From positions 181,402 through 245,401 of the forward strand of contig NZ_JAVKPH010000003.1 in NCBI RefSeq assembly GCF_031432425.1: a DNA stretch of 64,000 bases, written 5' to 3'. Below, piece by piece: positions 30,260 through 37,125 of the stretch. The notes beneath the pieces were generated by a model. The model had not been told where the DNA came from and made no database searches. It was given only the letters and a program-made list of their open reading frames with translations. How positions within the stretch are numbered: the first letter of the stretch is position 1; every line of letters starts with the position of its first letter. This DNA comes from Ruixingdingia sedimenti. Lineage in GTDB: Bacteria > Pseudomonadota > Alphaproteobacteria > Rhodobacterales > Rhodobacteraceae. Position numbers and translations under genes: made by a program.

Positions 30260-31072
30260 ATGGCGGTTGGCGTTTTCGATTCGGGTCTGGGCGGGCTGAC
30301 GGTGCTGGACGCATTGGTGAAACGGCTGCCCGATGTGCCCTTCGTCTATCTGGGCGACAATGCGCATGCCCCCTATGGCGTGCGCGACGCCGACGACATC
30401 TTCCGCCTGACCTGCGCGGGGGTGGAACGGCTTTGGGCCGAGGGCTGCGATCTGGTGATCCTGGCCTGCAACACCGCCTCCGCCGCGGCGCTGAAGCGCA
30501 TGCAGGAAAGCTGGATCCCCGCCGACAAGCGGGTTCTGGGCGTGTTCGTGCCGCTGATCGAGGCGCTGACCGAACGCAACTGGGGCGACAATTCCCCCCC
30601 GCGCGAGGTGGCGGCGAAACATGTGGCGCTGTTCGCCACCCCGGCCACGGTGGCGTCGCGCGCGTTCCAGCGGGAGTTGGCCTTCCGCGCCATCGGCGTG
30701 GATGTCGAGGCACAGCCCTGCGGCGGCGTGGTCGACGCGATCGAGCAGGGCGACGAGATCCTGGCCGAGGCGCTGGTGAAAAGCCATGTCGAGGCGCTGT
30801 TGCGCCGCATGCCGCATCCCGAGGCGGCGATCCTCGGCTGCACCCATTATCCGCTGATGGAAGAGGTGTTCCAGAAGGCGCTCGGCCCCGGGGTGCGGGT
30901 GTTCTCGCAACCCCGGCTGGTGGCCGAGGCGACGGCGGATTATCTTGCCCGGCGGCCCGAATTCCTCGGCCGGGGCGTGGTGTCGCGCCATCTGACCACG
31001 GGCGATCCCGACAGCGTGTCGGCCAAGGCGACGCAGTTCCTGCGCCGCCGGATCGACTTCGAGGCCGCCTGA
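30260..31072 (+). CDS. murI: Glutamate racemase
   Basis: 270 residues from the ATG at 30260; an in-frame ATG at 30233 would add nine residues. It makes D-glutamate for peptidoglycan. Catalytic residues are visible: D7-S8 in GVFDSGLGG, C70 in ILACNTASAA and C194 in ILGCTHYPLM, with the conserved NAHAPYG. Family length is about 255-285. The 202 bp in front of the gene (30058-30259) show no other gene. The next gene starts 4 bp after its stop, so the two are probably co-transcribed. Confidence 0.94.
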   Translation: MAVGVFDSGLGGLTVLDALVKRLPDVPFVYLGDNAHAPYGVRDADDIFRLTCAGVERLWAEGCDLVILACNTASAAALKRMQESWIPADKRVLGVFVPLIEALTERNWGDNSPPREVAAKHVALFATPATVASRAFQRELAFRAIGVDVEAQPCGGVVDAIEQGDEILAEALVKSHVEALLRRMPHPEAAILGCTHYPLMEEVFQKALGPGVRVFSQPRLVAEATADYLARRPEFLGRGVVSRHLTTGDPDSVSAKATQFLRRRIDFEAA

Positions 31073-31076
31073 CCCC

Positions 31077-32057
31077 GTGCCGGTCGATGCCGCCATTGCC
31101 CCCCTGCCGCGCCGCCGCTGGCGGCGGTGGCTGCGCCGTGCCGGGATCGCGGCGGTGCTGGTGGTGCTGGCCGCGGTGGCGGTGCATCTGCGGGTGGTGC
31201 CCTTCGTCTGGTACTGGGGCATGATGCAGCTGAACGCGTCCGACTGGCGCGACCGGGCGATCTGGCTGCCGGATTATCGCGTCGCGCTGGATGCGGCGCC
31301 GGTCGCGGGCGTGGCCTCGAACCTGTCGGGCCTGACCTACAGCGCCGAGACGGGGACGCTGTTCAGCGTCGTCAACCGCCCGCCGCTGGCGGTGGAACTG
31401 TCGCCCGACGGGCGGCTGTTGCGCACGCTGCCCATCCGCGGCGCGGGCGACCCCGAGGGCATCACCCATGTCGCGGGCGACCGGTTCATCGTCGTGGACG
31501 AGGACAGCCAGACCTTCACCTGGGTGCGCATCGGCCCCGACACGGCAGAGATCGTGCTGGACGGCGCGCCGCGCTTTTCGCTGCACATGGACAAGCGCGA
31601 CAACATGGGGTTCGAGGGCGTGTCCTGGGACGACCGCACCGGACGGCTCTTGATCGTGCAGGAGATGCTGCCCCTGCGCGTGCTGGTGGTCGAGGGGCTT
31701 GCGGGGCTGGTGGCGGGCGGGCCGATGGCGCTCGACATCTGGGAATGGGCGCCCTCGGATGCCTCGCGGCTGTTCATGCGCGATCTGTCGTCGATCACGC
31801 TGCACGAACCGACGGGCCATGTGCTGCTGCTCAGCCATATGTCGTCGATGGTGGTGGAATATGCCGCCGACGGCACGCCGGTCAGCATCCTGCCGCTGGT
31901 GCGCGGGGCGGCGGGGCTGTCGGCCACCGTGCCGCAGGCGGAAGGGATCGCCATGGGCCCGGCGGGCGAGATCTTCGTGGTGTCCGAACCGAACCTCTTC
32001 TACCGTCTGGAACGCACGCATCCTGCGCCGTGGATGGGGGCGGGGCAGGGCGGGTAG
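31077..32057 (+). CDS. SdiA-regulated/YjiK-like membrane-anchored protein
   Basis: 326 residues from the GTG at 31077. An Arg-rich cytoplasmic start is followed by one membrane helix (AGIAAVLVVLAAVAVHLRVV) and a periplasmic beta-propeller-like domain with repeats such as NLSGLTYSAETGTLFSVVN, DPEGITHVAGDRFIVVDED, FEGVSWDDRTGRLLIVQEM and QAEGIAMGPAGEIFVVSEP. This is the SdiA-regulated domain family (YjiK-like), with no known reaction. It follows murI by 4 bp. Function is unknown. Confidence 0.85.
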   Translation: MPVDAAIAPLPRRRWRRWLRRAGIAAVLVVLAAVAVHLRVVPFVWYWGMMQLNASDWRDRAIWLPDYRVALDAAPVAGVASNLSGLTYSAETGTLFSVVNRPPLAVELSPDGRLLRTLPIRGAGDPEGITHVAGDRFIVVDEDSQTFTWVRIGPDTAEIVLDGAPRFSLHMDKRDNMGFEGVSWDDRTGRLLIVQEMLPLRVLVVEGLAGLVAGGPMALDIWEWAPSDASRLFMRDLSSITLHEPTGHVLLLSHMSSMVVEYAADGTPVSILPLVRGAAGLSATVPQAEGIAMGPAGEIFVVSEPNLFYRLERTHPAPWMGAGQGG

Positions 32058-32082
32058 GCCGGACCGGCTGGCGCACCACCGC

Positions 32083-32300
32083 CGGGCCGGGCGGGATCAG
32101 GAAACGCACCGCGTTTCCCCCGCCCGTTCGCGCGAGGGTGCCACTGAAAACCGTGCCGCCCCAGACCCGAGAGGCCAGCGCCTGCCCCGGCGGGCGAGAA
32201 GCGCCCGCCATGGGCGGGGCGGGCGCTGGCCGGGGGCTTTGGGCCCCCGGCCGGGGCAACGAAACCTGAATCGCGATGGCGAAGGCACGCGCCTTCGCCA
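32083..32300 (-). repeat. Dispersed GC-rich repeat, copy 3 (inverted)
   Basis: Reverse-complement copy of 15106-15325, with high identity over both halves and a diverged middle. It occupies most of the 337-bp gap between the SdiA-regulated gene and argC. No gene is visible in the gap, and the promoter of argC must lie in the last ~95 bp. Confidence 0.85.
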
Positions 32301-32394
32301 GCCCGCGCGGCAGGCCCGCTACCAGGCACGTTTTTCCCTTGCCCCGCGGCGCGGGCTGGCCCATCAGTCGGCCATTCAGCAAGGGAAACGCGCC

Positions 32395-33423
32395 ATGACC
32401 CATCGCATCGCCATTCTCGGGGCCTCGGGCTATACGGGGGCCGAACTCATCCGCCTGATCGCCACCCATCCGGGGATGGAAATCGTGGCGCTGTCGGCCG
32501 ACCGCAAGGCCGGGATGGAAATGGCCGAGGTGTTCCCCTTCCTGCGCCATCTGGATCTGCCCCGGCTGGTGAAGATCGAGGACATCGACTTTTCCGGGAT
32601 CGACCTGTGCTTCTGCGCGCTGCCGCATGCGACCACGCAACAGGTGATCGCGGGCCTGCCGCGCGGCCTGAAGATCGTCGATCTGTCCGCCGATTTCCGG
32701 CTGCGCGACCCGGCGGCCTATGAAAAATGGTATGGCCAGCCCCATGCGGCCATCGAGGTGCAGAAAGAGGCCGTCTATGGCCTGACCGAGTTCTACCGCG
32801 AGGAGATTCGGGCCGCCCGGCTGGTCGCGGGCACCGGCTGCAACGCCGCCACCGGGCAATATGCGATCCGCCCGCTGATCGAGGCGGGGGTGATCGACCT
32901 TGACAATATCGTGATCGACCTCAAGGCGGGCGTGTCGGGCGCGGGGCGCAGCCTCAAGGAAAACCTGCTGCATGCCGAACTGTCGGGCGGGACGCACAGC
33001 TATTCGGCCGGGGGCAAGCACCGCCATCTGGGTGAATTCGATCAGGAATTCAGCAAGATCGCGGGCCGCCCGGTGCAGGTGCAGTTCACGCCGCATCTGA
33101 TGCCTTTCAACCGCGGCATCCTCGCCACGGTCTATCTGCGCGGCGCGGCGCAAGACATCCACGCCGCGCTCGCCAGCCGCTATGCCGCAGAGCCCTTCCT
33201 GAGGGTGCTGCCTTTTGGCGCACTCCCCTCGACACGCGACATCGCAGGGTCCAATTTCTGTCATATCGGCGTGATCGGGGACCGCATCCCGGGCCGCGCC
33301 GTGGTCGTCGCGGTGCTGGACAACCTGTGCAAGGGGTCCTCGGGCCAGGCGATCCAGAACGCCAACCTGATGCTGGGGGCGGAAGAGACCGCGGGCCTGA
33401 TGCTGGCCCCCGTCTTTCCGTAG
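32395..33423 (+). CDS. argC: N-acetyl-gamma-glutamyl-phosphate reductase
   Basis: 342 residues. Third step of arginine synthesis: NADPH-dependent reduction of N-acetylglutamyl-5-phosphate. The Rossmann motif ILGASGYTGAELIR is at the N-terminus, the catalytic Cys149 in AGTGCNAATGQY, and the conserved His in HLMPFNRGI. Length matches the type-1 family (about 340). ccmE begins 6 bp downstream, so the two are likely in one transcript. Confidence 0.97.
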   Translation: MTHRIAILGASGYTGAELIRLIATHPGMEIVALSADRKAGMEMAEVFPFLRHLDLPRLVKIEDIDFSGIDLCFCALPHATTQQVIAGLPRGLKIVDLSADFRLRDPAAYEKWYGQPHAAIEVQKEAVYGLTEFYREEIRAARLVAGTGCNAATGQYAIRPLIEAGVIDLDNIVIDLKAGVSGAGRSLKENLLHAELSGGTHSYSAGGKHRHLGEFDQEFSKIAGRPVQVQFTPHLMPFNRGILATVYLRGAAQDIHAALASRYAAEPFLRVLPFGALPSTRDIAGSNFCHIGVIGDRIPGRAVVVAVLDNLCKGSSGQAIQNANLMLGAEETAGLMLAPVFP

Positions 33424-33429
33424 GGACAT

Positions 33430-33882
33430 ATGAAGGGCCTGAAGAAAAAACGCCGGATCCAGATCATTCTCGCCGCCTTTCTGGCGCTCGCGGTGTCCAC
33501 CGGGCTGGTGGGCTATGCCATGCAAGACGGGATCAACTTCTTCCGTTCGCCCAGTCAGGTGGCCGAGGCGCCCCCGCCGGAAACCGAAACCTTCCGCCTT
33601 GGCGGGCTGGTCGAGGAAGGCAGCCTGATCCGCGGGCAGGGCGAGGCCGTGACCTTCCGCGTGACCGATGGCGGCGCCACGATCCCGGTCAGCTTCACCG
33701 GCGTGCTGCCGGATCTCTTCGGTGAAAACCAGGGCATGATCGGCACCGGCAAGCTGGTGAAGGGCGTCTTCGTCGCGCGCGAGATCCTCGCCAAACATGA
33801 CGAGACCTATATGCCCAAAGAGGTCATGGACGCGCTGAAGGAACAGGGCGTCTACAAGGACCCGAACGCTGGCGAGACCTGA
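33430..33882 (+). CDS. ccmE: Cytochrome c maturation protein CcmE
   Basis: 150 residues. Periplasmic haem chaperone with an N-terminal membrane anchor (RIQIILAAFLALAVSTGLVG, about 9-28) and an OB fold. The haem-binding His123 and Tyr127 lie in LAKHDETYMPKE, matching the HxxxY form. It receives haem from CcmC and hands it to CcmF/CcmH, which are encoded at 39895-42341; the two parts of the pathway are separated here by six kilobases of other genes. Confidence 0.96.
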   Translation: MKGLKKKRRIQIILAAFLALAVSTGLVGYAMQDGINFFRSPSQVAEAPPPETETFRLGGLVEEGSLIRGQGEAVTFRVTDGGATIPVSFTGVLPDLFGENQGMIGTGKLVKGVFVAREILAKHDETYMPKEVMDALKEQGVYKDPNAGET

Positions 33883-33902
33883 TCTTAACCTCTTTTCATG
33901 AA

Positions 33903-33934
33903 GCTTTCCCGCAGGTTCACAACATGCGGGAAGC
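33903..33934 (+). promoter_or_regulatory. Hairpin masking the ribosome site of the endolysin gene
   Basis: GCTTTCCCGCA (33903-33913) pairs with TGCGGGAAGC (33925-33934), one base bulged, around an 11-base loop. The right arm contains GCGGGAAG, the probable Shine-Dalgarno sequence of the endolysin start at 33937. The fold could keep endolysin translation low. Confidence 0.45.
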
Positions 33935-33936
33935 CC

Positions 33937-34548
33937 ATGAAGACCGTTCAGCAGATCGCCCAGGAAATCGTCGCCCGCGAGGGCGGCTTCGTCGACGACC
34001 CCGATGACCCCGGTGGGGCGACCAACCACGGCGTGACGATCCACACGCTGCGCCGTCTGGGAATCGACCTCGACCGCGACGGGGCGGTGACGGCGGCGGA
34101 TGTGCGCCGCCTGACCGCGGCGCAGGCGGTGGAAATCTATGTCGAACATTACTACCGCCGCCCCGGCATCGCCGCGCTGCCCGAGGCCATCCAGGCCAGC
34201 GTGTTCGACATGTATGTCAACGCCGGGTCCAACGCGGTGCGGCTGTTGCAGCGGCTGCTAAGCAAGATGGGGCAGGACACGGCGGTGGATGGCGTGATCG
34301 GGCCGCAGACGATCCGCAATGCCCATCGCGCCGCGCAGATGGCACCCGACCATTTCGCCGATGCCTACGGGATCGAGCGGCGGAACTACTACTACGCGCT
34401 GGCCGATGCCCGCCCCGCCAGCCGCAAATACGCACGGCGCCGCGACGGCGGCAAGGGCGGCTGGATCACGCGGGCAGAGGCGTTCATCTCCACCCGGTTC
34501 CATCTGTCGGATGCCGAACATCGCGAAAGGGTCGCGGCATGGGCGTGA
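33937..34548 (+). CDS. GH108 endolysin (GTA-type lysis)
   Basis: 203 residues from the ATG at 33937. Glycoside hydrolase family 108 (formerly DUF847): the catalytic Glu is E15 in AREGGFVDDPDDPGG, followed by TNHGVTIHTLRRLG; a C-terminal peptidoglycan-binding PG_binding_3 region includes SNAVRLLQRLLSKM and DGVIGPQTI. No signal peptide, so export would need a holin. In Rhodobacter capsulatus a GH108 endolysin and a 3-TM holin form a lysis pair outside the main gene transfer agent cluster; this gene with the next matches that pair. It overlaps the holin gene by 10 bp. Confidence 0.88.
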   Translation: MKTVQQIAQEIVAREGGFVDDPDDPGGATNHGVTIHTLRRLGIDLDRDGAVTAADVRRLTAAQAVEIYVEHYYRRPGIAALPEAIQASVFDMYVNAGSNAVRLLQRLLSKMGQDTAVDGVIGPQTIRNAHRAAQMAPDHFADAYGIERRNYYYALADARPASRKYARRRDGGKGGWITRAEAFISTRFHLSDAEHRERVAAWA

Positions 34549-35066
34549 TCGGCGGCATGATCGGGGCGGCGCCCGCGGTGGCGGCCATAGGGGCGGCGGT
34601 GCGCGATGTGGCGGGGGCGTTCAGTCCCCATGCCACGCGGGCGATGGAACTGTCGGCGGGCGCGCAGCAGGCGGCGCTGGCGCAGCATGCGGCGGAATTC
34701 GGGCTTGCGCGCGGGGGCTGGTTCGACGGGGTGGTGAACGGGCTGAACCGCCTGCCGCGGCCCCTGCTGGCGCTCAGCACCATCGGGCTTTTCGCCTATG
34801 CGATGGCGGATCCGCCGGGGTTCGCGCGGCGGATGGTGGCGCTGGCGCAGGTGCCCGAGCCGCTCTGGTGGCTTCTGGGCGGGATCGTGTCGTTCTATTT
34901 CGGCGCGCGCGAGGCGTTCTATTTCCGCCGCCGCCAGACGGTGGCCGCCGCCGCCGCCCCGCCGCCGTTCGAGCCGGAACCGGAAGATGACGAGGACCGC
35001 CCGGTGAAGGTGAAGGGCACCAATCCCGCGCTGAACGCCTGGCAGCAGTCGGGCGGCATGCCCTGA
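34539..35066 (+). CDS. GTA-type 3-TM holin
   Basis: 175 residues. Matches the GTA_holin_3TM family: a hydrophobic N-terminus (GVIGGMIGAAPAVAAIGAAV), a middle membrane helix (PLLALSTIGLFAYAMADPPG) and a third (WWLLGGIVSFYFGAREAFYF), with acidic C-terminal tail. Together with the overlapping GH108 gene it would open the inner membrane and release the endolysin. Both are located within the cytochrome c maturation region, far from any GTA head or tail gene in this window. Confidence 0.88.
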   Translation: MGVIGGMIGAAPAVAAIGAAVRDVAGAFSPHATRAMELSAGAQQAALAQHAAEFGLARGGWFDGVVNGLNRLPRPLLALSTIGLFAYAMADPPGFARRMVALAQVPEPLWWLLGGIVSFYFGAREAFYFRRRQTVAAAAAPPPFEPEPEDDEDRPVKVKGTNPALNAWQQSGGMP

Positions 35067-35083
35067 CGCCCCGGCCCCGGGGA

Positions 35084-36172
35084 TCAGCGCCAGATCACCC
35101 CGGGGCCGATGTCGGCCAGGGTCGGGCAGCCGGTCAGCGTCATCGCGACCTCCAGCTCGGTGCGCAGGATGGTCAGCACATGCGCCACGCCCGCCGCACC
35201 GCCCACCGCCAGCCCGCACAGCACCGGCAGCCCCGTCAGCACCGCATCCGCGCCGAGCGCCAGCGCCTTCAGCACATCCGTTCCCCGCCGGATCCCGCCA
35301 TCGGCCAGCACCGGCACCCGGCCCGCCACCGCCGCCGCCACGCGCGGCAGCGCCTCGATACTGGCGGGCAGGGTGTCGAGCACGCGGCCGCCGTGGTTCG
35401 ACACGATCAACCCGTCCACCCCCGCCGCCAGCGCCGGTTCCACGTCCCGGGGCGACAGGATCCCCTTGACCAGCACCGGCAGCCGGGTTTCGCCCTTCAG
35501 CCAGGCGATGTCGGACCAGCGCGGCGCCGCATCCAGCAGGCCCAGGAACACCGGGCTCTGCCCCGGGCCCGCGCGCGATGCCGGGGCGGCGAAGCCGCGC
35601 AGGTTCACCGCCTCCACCCCCGGGGGCAGGCGGAACCCGGCCCGCGCCTCCTCGTTGCGCAGCCCGTTGATCGCCGCATCCGCCGTCACCACCAGCGCGC
35701 GACAGCCCGCATCCTCGGCGCGGCGCACCAGCGCCAGCGTGTCCTCCCGCCGCGGCTGCATGTAAAGCTGGAACCACAGCGGCCCGTGCGCGGCGGCGGC
35801 GATCCGGTCCAGCGCCACGCTCGCCTGGCAGGACACCACCATCGCGCTGCCCACCGCGCCGGCGCCCAGAACGGTGGCCAGTTCGCCCTCGCCGTGCAGC
35901 AGGCGGTGAAAGGCGGTGGGGGCGACGAGGATCGGATGATCCAGATCCATTCCCAGCAACCGCAGCCGCGTATGCGCCCCCCGCATGTCGGCCAGCACCC
36001 GGCCTTCCAGCCGCAGCGCGTCGAAGGCCGCCCGGTTCGCCGCGCGCGTGATCCCGTCCGCCCCCGCACCCCCGACATAGGCCCAGACATCGGCGGGCAG
36101 CCGCGCCCGCGCATGGCGTTCGTAATCCGCCAGCGCCACCGCGTCGGGCGGGATCGGGCCCGCCTGCGTCAC
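35084..36172 (-). CDS. FMN-dependent alpha-hydroxy-acid oxidase/dehydrogenase
   Basis: 362 residues from the GTG at 36172, overlapping the upstream gene stop as GTGA. A TIM-barrel flavoenzyme of the LldD/glycolate oxidase family: ADVWAYVGGAGADGIT (N-terminal FMN contact), PILVAPTAFHRLLHGEGE, WFQLYMQPRRE, active-site His in IVSNHGGRVLDTLPA, and PVLADGGIRRGTDVLKALALGAD for FMN phosphate. Likely oxidises L-lactate or a related 2-hydroxy acid; the acceptor is not evident. It is coupled to the PiuC-type dioxygenase gene, an unusual partner. Confidence 0.88.
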   Translation of the reverse strand: MTQAGPIPPDAVALADYERHARARLPADVWAYVGGAGADGITRAANRAAFDALRLEGRVLADMRGAHTRLRLLGMDLDHPILVAPTAFHRLLHGEGELATVLGAGAVGSAMVVSCQASVALDRIAAAAHGPLWFQLYMQPRREDTLALVRRAEDAGCRALVVTADAAINGLRNEEARAGFRLPPGVEAVNLRGFAAPASRAGPGQSPVFLGLLDAAPRWSDIAWLKGETRLPVLVKGILSPRDVEPALAAGVDGLIVSNHGGRVLDTLPASIEALPRVAAAVAGRVPVLADGGIRRGTDVLKALALGADAVLTGLPVLCGLAVGGAAGVAHVLTILRTELEVAMTLTGCPTLADIGPGVIWR

Positions 36173-36852
36173 AGGTCCGACCAGGCGCGGATCAGGTTGT
36201 GGTAATGCGCGGTGATCCCCGTCACCGCCGGGTCGTCGTCGGGCAGCATCGAGCGGATGCGCATGATCGACATGTCCAGATCGTAAAGCATGTGGCGCTG
36301 CCAGTCGTCCTTCACCATCGACTGCGCCCAGAAGAACGAGGCCCACCGCGACCCGCGCGTGACCGGCGTCACCGAATGCAGGCTGGTCGCCGGATAGACC
36401 ACCGCATGGCCCGCGGGCAGCTTGACCCGGTGTTCGCCATAGGTGTTGTGCACCACCAGCTCGCCCCCGTCGTAATCCTCGGGCGGGGTCAGGAAGATGG
36501 TGGTGGACACATCGGTGCGGATGCGCTGGCCGGTGCCGGGGATCACGCGGATCGAGCCGTCCACATGCGCACCGAAGGTCATGCCTTCGTCATAGCGGTT
36601 GAACATCGGCGGCAGCACATGCAGCGGCAGCGCGGCGGTGGAATAGATCGCGCTGCGCCCCAAGGCCCGCAGCACGATGGTCGACAACTCCCGCGCCTCG
36701 GCGCTGTCGATGGGCACCTGGAGGTTGTTCTTGACCTTGACCGCCTGGTCCCCCGCGGTGACGCGCCCGTCCACCCAGGGCGTGCCGTCCAGCACCTGGC
36801 GGATATAGGCGACCTCTTCGGGGGTCAGGATGTCGGGGATGGTGACGAGCAT
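36169..36852 (-). CDS. piuC: PKHD-type Fe(II)/2-oxoglutarate dioxygenase (PiuC-like)
   Basis: 227 residues from the ATG at 36852. A double-stranded beta-helix dioxygenase with iron ligands H96 and D98 (GAHVDGS) and H159 (SLHSVTPV), and a following Arg for 2-oxoglutarate (TRGSRW). Conserved NNLQVP and FNRYDEGM match the PiuC/YbiX family, whose genes sit beside TonB-dependent siderophore receptors and are iron-regulated. The receptor gene lies immediately upstream. The substrate is unknown. The 270 bp to the receptor gene hold a half repeat and a terminator. Confidence 0.9.
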   Translation of the reverse strand: MLVTIPDILTPEEVAYIRQVLDGTPWVDGRVTAGDQAVKVKNNLQVPIDSAEARELSTIVLRALGRSAIYSTAALPLHVLPPMFNRYDEGMTFGAHVDGSIRVIPGTGQRIRTDVSTTIFLTPPEDYDGGELVVHNTYGEHRVKLPAGHAVVYPATSLHSVTPVTRGSRWASFFWAQSMVKDDWQRHMLYDLDMSIMRIRSMLPDDDPAVTGITAHYHNLIRAWSDL

Positions 36853-36970
36853 GGCGGGCTCCGGCTGTTGCGGCTCGGGCCGGACCATAGCGCCGCGCGC
36901 CCCGTATGGTAAGCGTTTTTGTCAGGTAATCCGGGGCCAACTGTCGCAGACCCGTATGCCATCGAAGAAC

Positions 36971-37028
36971 GCCCCCTTCATTTTCTGTCCAAAAATATCC
37001 CGGGGGTCCGGGGGCTGGCCCCCGGCCC
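36971..37028. repeat. Palindromic intergenic repeat, half copy D
   Basis: TTCATTTTCTGTCCAAAAAT followed by ATCCCGGGGGTCCGGGGGCT and GGCCCCCGG. Only the right half of the family is present; the internal GGGGGTCCGGGGGC dyad is intact. Confidence 0.65.
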
Positions 37029-37077
37029 TGACCCAACCACCCGCACGAACCGCAGGAAGGATACCCCGAAAGCAAAC

Positions 37078-37103
37078 GGGCGGCCCCCGCGAAGGGGCCG
37101 CCC
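37078..37103 (-). terminator. Terminator after the siderophore receptor gene
   Basis: On the minus strand a 10-bp perfect stem GGGCGGCCCC/GGGGCCGCCC with a six-base loop is followed by GTTTGCTTTCGG. It starts 23 bp beyond the receptor stop. Confidence 0.7.
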
Positions 37104-37125
37104 GCGGCCGGTCCGGGAACCGGGA

